Origin: Porphyromonadaceae bacterium
GTDB taxonomy: Bacteria > Bacteroidota > Bacteroidia > Bacteroidales > CAMTPD01
Length of the DNA stretch: 10,714 nt
Direction: 5' to 3'
Assembly: GCA_003447595.1 (NCBI GenBank)
Contig: DLYT01000046.1
Location: 2,459-13,172, forward strand
This document shows positions 1 to 5,654 of this stretch, in pieces. How positions within the stretch are numbered: position 1 is the first letter of the stretch; each line of letters begins with the position of its first letter. The position numbers were made by a program, and so were the translations under genes. The notes under the pieces were generated by a model that saw nothing but the letters and a program-made list of their open reading frames with translations, ran no database searches and was not told where the DNA came from.

Positions 1-20
1 ATTCCCTCTTCGTTATAATA

Positions 21-145
21 GAATCGTTCCATCACCATCAAACGATTTATTCTTTACGAAGACTGAATCGTCAGAAGGCGACCTGACAATTCTCTTTTCA
101 ATGAAGAACGAATCGTCAGATGCCGACCTGACGATTCGTTCTTCA
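21..145. repeat. Cluster of three inverted repeats, two of them tandem copies
   Basis: Three hairpin-forming palindromes lie in a row. The weakest pairs aatcgtt (22-28) with aacgatt (41-47). The second spans 65-92: 10-base arms with one mismatch and an 8-base loop. The third is perfect: an 18-base arm at 102-119, an 8-base loop at 120-127 and the complementary arm at 128-145. The cores of the second and third (65-92 and 110-137) are copies of each other, 25 of 28 bases identical and 45 bp apart; their loops (aaggcgac and atgccgac) differ at two bases. The arrangement resembles REP/BIME-type extragenic palindromes. It could also act as a transcription terminator or mRNA stabiliser for a gene left of the window. 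No protein gene is supported here. Confidence 0.7.
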
Positions 146-152
146 CTAAGTT

Positions 153-160
153 TATTTTTG
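153..160 (+). promoter_or_regulatory. Possible Bacteroidetes -7 box (TATTTTTG)
   Basis: The octamer TATTTTTG matches all six fixed positions of the Bacteroidetes -7 element TAnnTTTG. A transcript would start near position 164 and run into the terminator at 207-247, giving a short RNA of about 80 nt. No clear -33 TTG lies at the usual spacing, and no reading frame longer than a few codons follows. In such AT-rich DNA a chance match is quite possible. Confidence 0.25.
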
Positions 161-197
161 TTCCTTACATGTAATAAACAGAAAGCTTATAAGGATG

Positions 198-247
198 TAA
201 AATAAAAGGGGCGATGAATTCGAACATGGGATTCATCGCCCTTTTTT
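198..247. terminator. Bidirectional intrinsic terminator, copy 1 of a repeated element
   Basis: The stem gggcgatgaat (209-219) pairs with attcatcgccc (231-241) and is followed by a run of seven T (242-248) on the plus strand. On the minus strand the stem is followed by cccttttatttta, also U-rich, so it can end the ZIP transporter transcript whose stop codon lies 3-4 bases beyond the T run. Positions 198-224 and 231-241 are identical to 1998-2024 and 2031-2041; only the six loop-side bases differ. Confidence 0.85.
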
Positions 248-250
248 TCA

Positions 251-1039
251 TCACCATTCCATCATGATCAAAAGTATCGACATAAAGATCATTCCTCCGA
301 TAAGAGCCCGAGACGAAATTCGATATTCACCCTTTTGTAATGAACGCGTAAATAGCTCGGCTAGTGAAGTATTGATTAAAAGTCCGGCTAGAATGGCTTT
401 TATGAAGGCCAATAACATTGAACTCATCATGTCTTGTAAAATAAAGTAGGTTAGTGTAGCTCCAACCAACCCGCTTGCTCCACAAAGGAAACTATACAGA
501 AGAGTTTGACCTTTCGATTTTGTCATCTTGTAAGCCATGGTGCCAATGACTGCGCCCTCGGGAATGTTGTGAGCAATCACAGCGATGAGCAAAGGTGCGA
601 TGATTGCTTTCTCCGATAAATAAGCCAAATAGATTGCGATGCCTTCAAAGAAGTTGTGAAATGTAATTGATAAGAAGATGATAAAATAGAGTTTGTTCCT
701 TTCTTGTGGTTTGTTTTTCGTCTGCTCGTGTTTGTTCTTTAAGATATGGGTAAATAAATAATCGATCGGAGCCGTTGCTAAGACTCCAATAAAAAAGGCA
801 GCAGAGAAATAGATCAGCGATATGGGTTTTTCATAGACATTATTAAAAAGGTCTATTGATACCGGAATCACTTTTACCAAAGAGGCAAATAGCATATTTC
901 CCGCAGCGAAACTTAATAGTATGGGGATAAAGTTACGGTTCGAAATCTTAAATGTGATCACTAACCATCCGCCAAGTAAAACGGCTATAGCTTCGATCGC
1001 AACAATCAGAAAAGGAAGTATTACATTCTCGAAAGTCAT
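251..1039 (-). CDS. ZIP-family divalent metal transporter
   Basis: This 262-residue inner-membrane protein is predicted to import divalent metals such as zinc, iron or manganese. About eight hydrophobic segments are visible, with a hydrophilic loop rich in Lys, His and Gln around residues 101-116, as expected for the variable cytoplasmic loop between TM3 and TM4. The two diagnostic metal-binding helices are intact: HNFFEG (H128, N129, E132) in TM4 and HNIPEG (H157, N158, E161) in TM5. TM2 has the small-residue stretch SFAAGNML. Length and motifs fit the ZupT/GufA side of the family; the metal cannot be told from sequence. It starts at ATG 1037-1039 and stops at TGA 251-253, just upstream of the terminator at 198-247. 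It is transcribed divergently from the Usp-type gene across 103 bp. No metal-regulator box was recognised, and metal transport as such has no evident link to the neighbours. Confidence 0.88.
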   Translation of the reverse strand: MTFENVILPFLIVAIEAIAVLLGGWLVITFKISNRNFIPILLSFAAGNMLFASLVKVIPVSIDLFNNVYEKPISLIYFSAAFFIGVLATAPIDYLFTHILKNKHEQTKNKPQERNKLYFIIFLSITFHNFFEGIAIYLAYLSEKAIIAPLLIAVIAHNIPEGAVIGTMAYKMTKSKGQTLLYSFLCGASGLVGATLTYFILQDMMSSMLLAFIKAILAGLLINTSLAELFTRSLQKGEYRISSRALIGGMIFMSILLIMMEW

Positions 1040-1110
1040 AAGAAGTTATTTAATTCTTTTCGCAGAACAAATGAGTCTGAATGTAAGTTTTATAAATGAT
1101 TGATGAATAA

Positions 1111-1118
1111 TACTTTTG
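1111..1118 (+). promoter_or_regulatory. Probable -7 box for the Usp-type gene (TACTTTTG)
   Basis: TACTTTTG matches TAnnTTTG fully and lies 25 bases before the start codon at 1143, giving a short leader of roughly 20 nt. A good -33 TTG at 19-20 bases upstream is not visible. The match to the -7 consensus and the position in a divergent intergenic gap are the whole basis for the call. Confidence 0.45.
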
Positions 1119-1142
1119 TTTTATTTATAAAGCGATTACACT

Positions 1143-2000
1143 ATGAAAAAACTACTTCTTTGTATAACCGAGCAGAACAAATATATTGATCTGATAAAAT
1201 ATAGTTATCATTTAGCTCAATATATTAATACAGATCTTGAGCTTGTATTAATACGTCAATCCAGCTTTCAGAGTGCTGATATATCGGCAATTGAAGCTTA
1301 TAGCCTTGTGCTTCCTTTTATACCGATGGATGAAACGGAAAATGAAGTAGGGGGTAGGTTTGTAAAAGACTTATTTACAAAGAACGATATTGATTTCTCT
1401 GCATTTTCTTTGTCCGAATATGGAGATTTGTTTGATATCTTAGATAAAAAGCTTCGACATGGAGAGTTTGGTATGCTGGTGTTGCCTCGTACAGAGGATG
1501 AGGTGTACTGGCCGTATGAGGCTTCCCATCTTCAGATTATAGCCGAATTAAAGTGTCCGATCTGGCTTATTGATCCCTCTGCCGAATTTAAACCTTTTGA
1601 GAAGGTGATCTATGCATCAAACTACTCAAAATTAGATGAGCAGATGATCAATCGATTTGTGCATTTAACAAACAAAAAGATAGGAACAATTGAGCTTGCT
1701 CATGTTTCTTATACAGATAGTTTTCAAGATAAGATCTTTGCTCTCGGCTTTGAGTCGTATCTGAATAAGCAAATACAGGATATCCATGTCAAAGTAACAT
1801 ATTTACCGGCAGTGGCTTCGCAGGTCAAAATACATGAGGTCTTTCTGATGTATGCACATCAAAATAAAGCAGATTTAATTGTCATTCTGAAACAAGATAA
1901 GTCTTTTATAGAGAATCTGGTCTATTCATCTTTTACGAAGAAAGCACTGATTCACGTGCAATGTCCGGTATTTATTCTGCATGAACGAATTATTAGATAA
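1143..2000 (+). CDS. Tandem-domain universal stress (UspA-like) protein
   Basis: This 285-residue cytoplasmic protein appears to hold two Usp alpha/beta domains, residues about 1-145 and 152-281. Each starts with a short hydrophobic strand (KKLLLCITE; FEKVIYASN) and each ends with the family's typical CP-hydrophobic strand (CPIWLID at 138-144; CPVFILH at 274-280). The usual ATP-binding signature G-x2-G-x9-G(S/T) is missing from both halves; the second has LKQDKSFIENLVYSSFTKK where the glycines should be. If it is a Usp it is therefore probably of the non-nucleotide-binding type. Double-domain Usp proteins of this size are common in Bacteroidetes and are usually linked to stress or growth arrest; the exact role is unknown. 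The TAA stop forms the first three bases of the duplicated terminator element, so transcription should end immediately after the gene. Confidence 0.72.
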   Translation: MKKLLLCITEQNKYIDLIKYSYHLAQYINTDLELVLIRQSSFQSADISAIEAYSLVLPFIPMDETENEVGGRFVKDLFTKNDIDFSAFSLSEYGDLFDILDKKLRHGEFGMLVLPRTEDEVYWPYEASHLQIIAELKCPIWLIDPSAEFKPFEKVIYASNYSKLDEQMINRFVHLTNKKIGTIELAHVSYTDSFQDKIFALGFESYLNKQIQDIHVKVTYLPAVASQVKIHEVFLMYAHQNKADLIVILKQDKSFIENLVYSSFTKKALIHVQCPVFILHERIIR

Positions 2001-2050
2001 AATAAAAGGGGCGATGAATTCGAATAAAGAATTCATCGCCCCCGTTTTTT
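1998..2050. terminator. Bidirectional intrinsic terminator, copy 2 of a repeated element
   Basis: The stem ggggcgatgaattc (2008-2021) pairs with gaattcatcgcccc (2029-2042), a perfect 14-bp arm with a 7-base loop. On the plus strand it is followed by cgtttttt and serves the Usp-type gene. On the minus strand it is followed by ttttatttta and serves the GH109 lipoprotein gene, so it separates two convergent genes. It shares 27 plus 11 identical bases with the element at 198-241, exactly 1800 bp away. Confidence 0.88.
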
Positions 2051-2052
2051 GG

Positions 2053-2074
2053 ATACGATAGCTAGGCTACGTAT
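2053..2074. other. Small hairpin after the GH109 stop codon
   Basis: The arms atacg (2053-2057) and cgtat (2070-2074) enclose tagc-tag-gcta (2059-2069), giving a 9-bp interrupted stem with one bulged A. On the minus strand it lies between the GH109 stop codon and the main terminator. It may protect the mRNA 3' end or help termination; it has no U run of its own. Confidence 0.4.
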
Positions 2075-2077
2075 TCA

Positions 2078-3514
2078 TTATTTCATTGCGTGTTTGTAAC
2101 CTTTTACGCGATCCCAAGCACCACGAGTGAAGTCCGGAATTTCAACAGGAGCTGACTCGTTAGCGATAGAAACAGCAGTAAGAGGAACAAGACAACACCA
2201 TTCAGCAAGGTCATAAACGTCCATATCCAAAGGAAGACCGTTTTGCAAACAGTGGATCAAACGGTAGTCCATGATGTAGTCCATACCTCCGTGTCCACCA
2301 ACTTTCTTAGCAGTTGCTTCTAGTTGGTCGTCAACGATAGGGTGTTTGTATTTAGCCATAAGCTCTTTCTTCAAGTCTTCAGAAACGAAGCTGTGTCCGT
2401 CTAGAGCTTCATGGTTTTTAGAAGCAACGCCATCTGCAAGTTCAGTCAACGCATATCCTGTTACAGGGTATTTGTTAGCAAAACCTTTTGTACCTGTCAA
2501 TTGGTACATACGGTTGTATGGGCGAGGAGTTGCAACGTTGTGTTGGATGTTCATTGTCTTACCTTTTTCAGTTTTGATAAGTGTAAGTGTATGGTCACCG
2601 TTTTGGAAGTTTTCAGAAACGTCTTTACCAGTCGATTTCTTGATGTACTCAGGGATACAAACAGTTTTAGTTTGCATAGAAACCAAGTAGTTCATTTTGT
2701 CACCACGGTGCATGTTTAGCAATTGACAAGCTGGGCCGATGCCGTGAGTTGGGTATACATCACCAAGGTTGTTGATGTTGTACTCAAGACGCCAGTTGTT
2801 CCAATAGTCATTCCAGAATGGCTCAAGGTTGTGGATGTAAGCACCTTCAGCGTGAAGTACTTCACCGAATACACCTTGTTGAGCCATATTCAATGTTGTA
2901 AGTTCGAAGAAGTCATATACACAGTTTTCAAGCTGCATACAGTGTTTGCGAGTTTGCTCAGAAGTATTGATAAGATCCCAGATTTCTTCCATGCTCATAG
3001 CAGCAGGAACTTCGATTGCAACGTGTTTGCCATCAAGCATTGCTTGTTTGCCAATCTTCGCGTGCGAATCCCAAGGAGTAGCTACGTAGATAAGGTCGAT
3101 GTCAGGCATAGCAGTTAGTTGTCTCCAAGCAGCAGTATCGCCGTAGAATTCTTTTGCTTTCGGGAAACCTGCATCAACAAGACGTTTGTTTACATTCTCT
3201 ACGCGACTTTGTTCTACGTCGCAAAGTGCTACCACTTCAACACCCGGAATGTTTGTCATACGGTGTACGGCACCGGGACCACGCATACCAAGTCCGATAA
3301 AACCAACACGTACCACAGGAATTGGATCTACAGCAAGTTGTACAACGTCTGTTTGTCCGGCAGGGCGTTCCGGTGTAGTTGTTTTGATCATTCTAGATGC
3401 TTTTTCACCTGCATCTGCGGTGCTTGTTCCACCAACGCAAGAGGTTAGCGTCATACATGTCAAAAAACAAGCTGTTAGCGTGCTTGCTTTTGCATACTTA
3501 AATAGTTGTTTCAT
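2078..3514 (-). CDS. GH109 lipoprotein, probable alpha-N-acetylgalactosaminidase (Gfo/Idh/MocA fold)
   Basis: This 478-residue exported protein belongs to the NAD-dependent glycosidase family GH109, whose characterised members release alpha-linked GalNAc by an oxidation-elimination route. The N-terminus is a lipoprotein signal: basic start, hydrophobic core, then lipobox LTSC with Cys26. After a linker to about residue 66, the Rossmann domain begins with GLGMRG (G74, G76, G79) and the acidic residue D99 that binds the cofactor ribose. ATPWDSH (145-151) and EVP (168-170) follow; EVP replaces the EKP typical of Gfo/Idh dehydrogenases, as expected for GH109. YPTHG (254-258) carries the Tyr and His that match active-site residues of the Elizabethkingia enzyme. 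The C-terminal motif GGHGGMDY is at 407-414. The gene is downstream of a dipeptidase and separated from it by a hairpin. A general glycan or mucin-sugar role is likely; the substrate is inferred from family only, and other Gfo/Idh activities cannot be excluded. Confidence 0.82.
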   Translation of the reverse strand: MKQLFKYAKASTLTACFLTCMTLTSCVGGTSTADAGEKASRMIKTTTPERPAGQTDVVQLAVDPIPVVRVGFIGLGMRGPGAVHRMTNIPGVEVVALCDVEQSRVENVNKRLVDAGFPKAKEFYGDTAAWRQLTAMPDIDLIYVATPWDSHAKIGKQAMLDGKHVAIEVPAAMSMEEIWDLINTSEQTRKHCMQLENCVYDFFELTTLNMAQQGVFGEVLHAEGAYIHNLEPFWNDYWNNWRLEYNINNLGDVYPTHGIGPACQLLNMHRGDKMNYLVSMQTKTVCIPEYIKKSTGKDVSENFQNGDHTLTLIKTEKGKTMNIQHNVATPRPYNRMYQLTGTKGFANKYPVTGYALTELADGVASKNHEALDGHSFVSEDLKKELMAKYKHPIVDDQLEATAKKVGGHGGMDYIMDYRLIHCLQNGLPLDMDVYDLAEWCCLVPLTAVSIANESAPVEIPDFTRGAWDRVKGYKHAMK

Positions 3515-3578
3515 TTGTAAATTATTAAATTGTAGATAGCAAAAAAATCATGGTATTTGCAATGAGAAGAATTGTGTT

Positions 3579-3606
3579 CGGATCAAACGCCGAAGCATTT
3601 GATCCG
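3579..3606 (-). terminator. Hairpin with UUCG tetraloop between dipeptidase and GH109 genes
   Basis: Read on the minus strand, cggatcaaa pairs with tttgatccg (9 bp); after one mismatch the inner part is GC-TTCG-GC, a classic stable UUCG tetraloop. It lies 12-39 bases after the dipeptidase stop codon. The following bases (aacacaattctt) are not a clean U run, so it may be a weak terminator, an attenuator setting the level of the downstream GH109 gene, or an mRNA-stabilising 3' end. Confidence 0.6.
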
Positions 3607-3617
3607 TATACACGTTC

Positions 3618-4976
3618 TTATTTACTATATTCTTTGTAGAATTCTACTACTGTCTCGATTCCTTTGAAAAACAGGTCTAAAGAGAAGTTTTCGTTAGGAG
3701 AGTGAATTGCGTCACTTTCAAGACCAAATCCCATAAGGATTGTCTTAGCACCTAAAACCTTCTCAAATGTTGCGATAATCGGAATACTTCCACCTCTTCT
3801 TACGGCAAGTGGTTTGCTTCCGAATGTTGTTTCGTAAGCTTTTTCTGCCGCTTTGTAAGCAGGAAGATCGATAGGGCATACATATCCTTCGCCACCGTGG
3901 TGAGGAGTTACTTTTACATCGATGCATGCAGGAGCTACCGATTTGATATAATCAATAAACAATTGCATGATTTCTTCGTGTTTTTGGTTTGGAACCAAAC
4001 GGCACGATACTTTAGCAAAAGCTTTAGAAGGAAGTACGGTTTTCGAACCTTCGCCGGTGTAACCACCCCAGATACCGCAAACATCGAATGTAGGACGCAT
4101 ACCGGTACGCTCAAGTGTAGTAAATCCTTTTTCGCCTTTCAAAGCTTTTACGTTCAAAGCTTTCATATATTCCTCATCGCTGTGAGGAACCTGTGCAAGC
4201 ATAGCACGTTCTTCGGCAGCAACCTCTTCTACTGCATCGTAGAAGTGAGGAATTGTAATACGGCCGTCTGCATCAGTGATGTTTGCGATCAATTTGCAAA
4301 GCTCATTGATTGGGTTTGCAACAGCACCGCCAAAGATACCAGAGTGAAGATCTTTGTTAGGGCCGGTTACTTCGATTTGCCAGTAAGCTAGTCCGCGTAG
4401 GCCAGTCGTAATTGAAGGCGTATCGGCACCAACCATACTTGTATCTGATACTAAAATTACGTCGCACTTAAGAAGGTCTTTGTTTGCTTCGCAGAATGCT
4501 TCTAGGCTAGGAGAACCAATTTCTTCTTCACCTTCAAACAAAAACTTAACGTTGCATTTAACCAAGTCGTGTTTCAAAGCCGTTTCAAAACCTTTTACTT
4601 GGATCATGCCTTGACCTTTATCGTCGTCTGCACCACGAGCCCAAATAAAGCCATCTTTAATAACCGGTTCGAATGGATTTGAATTCCATAACTCGAAAGG
4701 TTCGGCCGGCATTACATCGTAGTGTGAATATACCAATACGGTAGGAGCTGCAGGGTCTACAATTTTCTCACCGTATACAACCGGATTACCTGAGGTTTCC
4801 ATTACAACAGCTTTGTCTGCTCCGGCAGCAAGAAGTTGCTTTGTCCATTCGTTTGCTGCTGCATACATATCAGCTTTGTGTTCTGCTTTCGCACTTACCG
4901 AAGGAATGCGGATTAGTTGGAACAACTCCTCCAGAAAACGGTCACCGTTTGTTTGAATATATTGTTTAATAGGCAT
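3618..4976 (-). CDS. M20-family metallodipeptidase
   Basis: This 452-residue cytosolic enzyme is expected to hydrolyse dipeptides using two metal ions, usually zinc or manganese. It lacks a signal peptide. All family signature residues are in place: SHYDVMP with H85 and catalytic D87; ARGADDDKG with the bridging Asp D118; FEGEEEIGS with general base E151 and ligand E152; VSDTSM with D178; and AIHSPNE with the last ligand H425. DLHSGIFGG (H211) lies in the lid/dimerisation domain, about residues 190-310. Length fits the CNDP/DapE-like M20A dipeptidases, about 450-470 residues. Start ATG is at 4974-4976, followed by MPIKQYI. The gene has its own upstream gap of about 200 bp shared with the divergent DUF302 gene. 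Dipeptide use suits peptide-fermenting Bacteroidales; the exact specificity is not readable from the sequence. Confidence 0.92.
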   Translation of the reverse strand: MPIKQYIQTNGDRFLEELFQLIRIPSVSAKAEHKADMYAAANEWTKQLLAAGADKAVVMETSGNPVVYGEKIVDPAAPTVLVYSHYDVMPAEPFELWNSNPFEPVIKDGFIWARGADDDKGQGMIQVKGFETALKHDLVKCNVKFLFEGEEEIGSPSLEAFCEANKDLLKCDVILVSDTSMVGADTPSITTGLRGLAYWQIEVTGPNKDLHSGIFGGAVANPINELCKLIANITDADGRITIPHFYDAVEEVAAEERAMLAQVPHSDEEYMKALNVKALKGEKGFTTLERTGMRPTFDVCGIWGGYTGEGSKTVLPSKAFAKVSCRLVPNQKHEEIMQLFIDYIKSVAPACIDVKVTPHHGGEGYVCPIDLPAYKAAEKAYETTFGSKPLAVRRGGSIPIIATFEKVLGAKTILMGFGLESDAIHSPNENFSLDLFFKGIETVVEFYKEYSK

Positions 4977-5180
4977 AGTTATATATTGTTTAGTCGTTAT
5001 GCTGCAAATAAACGAATTTTTGTAGAGAAATGAAAGACTTTTTTAAGTATTGCAACATGATTTTTCTCAGAATATAAATAAATGTGGTTTTTTGATTGCA
5101 GATTTAATAAAAAACAGTCTAAGTAATGACAACTTAATTGCATTACATTGGTTTTGTCAATAATAAAACCAGATAGAATT

Positions 5181-5567
5181 ATGAAATACTATTTCTCAAA
5201 AGAGCTGAACGCTTCGTTTGATGAAGCCAAGCAAAAGGTGCTTGCAGCGTTAAAGCAAGAAGGTTTTGGAGTTATTAGTGAGATTGATATTCAGCAAAAG
5301 TTGAAAGAAAAGCTGGGTGAGTCGATGAAGAAGTATGTGATCTTAGGGGCTTGTAGTCCGCAACATGCTTTCAAAGCATTGCAAATAGATCCACATTTGG
5401 GCGTATTACTTCCATGCAATGTGGTTGTGCGTGAAGTAGAGGATAACTTAATAGAAGTGTCGGCAGTGAATCCACTTGTATCTATGAATGTTGTAGAGAA
5501 CGATAAGCTGAGTGAAATAGCCGATCATGTAAACAACAAACTAAGTTGGGTTATCGATAATTTATAA
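5181..5567 (+). CDS. DUF302 domain protein
   Basis: This 128-residue protein carries one DUF302 domain over nearly its whole length. Family-typical stretches are GFGVISEID (28-36), LGACSPQHAFKAL (55-67) and GVLLPCNVVV (74-83); C58 and C79 are in the latter two. No signal peptide or membrane segment is visible, so it is probably cytoplasmic. The domain's biochemical role is unknown. I chose the ATG at 5181 rather than the in-frame one at 5148, because the extra 11 residues (MVLSIIKPDRI) do not belong to the domain while MKYYFSKELN is a typical family start. It is divergent from the dipeptidase and convergent with hcp, with which it shares a strong terminator. No clear promoter box was found in the 200 bp upstream. 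Confidence 0.85.
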   Translation: MKYYFSKELNASFDEAKQKVLAALKQEGFGVISEIDIQQKLKEKLGESMKKYVILGACSPQHAFKALQIDPHLGVLLPCNVVVREVEDNLIEVSAVNPLVSMNVVENDKLSEIADHVNNKLSWVIDNL

Positions 5568-5596
5568 GAAATAGATCTTGGTTATTTATATGTGTT

Positions 5597-5646
5597 TAAA
5601 AAAGAAAGAGCGTAATTCTCTATGGGATTACGCTCTTTCTTTTTTA
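5597..5646. terminator. Strong bidirectional terminator between DUF302 gene and hcp
   Basis: A 19-bp perfect stem (5598-5616 with 5627-5645) encloses a 10-base loop; one more T-A pair (5597/5646) extends it. The outer arms are A6 on one side and T6 on the other, so both strands end in a U run after the GC-containing core gaaagagcgtaat. It separates two convergent genes, ending 9 bases from the hcp stop codon at 5655. Confidence 0.9.
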
Positions 5647-5654
5647 GATATTGA

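Noticed and set aside
65..137. Two near-identical palindromic repeats as a possible CRISPR remnant
   Set aside because: Only two units, a 17-bp gap far shorter than a spacer, and no cas genes; a REP-like palindrome or terminator fits better.
198..2041. Composite mobile element bounded by the repeated 44-bp element
   Set aside because: No transposase or integrase lies between, both repeats are in direct orientation and work as terminators, and the enclosed genes look like normal chromosomal genes.
2078..3514. Plain sugar dehydrogenase of the Gfo/Idh/MocA type
   Set aside because: The EKP motif is replaced by EVP and GLGMRGPGAVHRM, YPTHG and GGHGGMDY match GH109; kept only as a fallback.
2346..3539. 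Several plus-strand open frames of 100-131 codons
   Set aside because: All overlap the GH109 gene on the other strand and overlap one another; Cys/Val/Ser-rich translations look like antisense shadows.
3897..4391. 164-codon plus-strand open frame
   Set aside because: It lies wholly antisense inside the M20 dipeptidase, whose motifs are all intact; no domain or signal is recognisable.
5148..5180. Upstream in-frame start for the DUF302 gene
   Set aside because: The added 11 residues do not resemble the family and the ATG at 5181 gives a normal DUF302 N-terminus.
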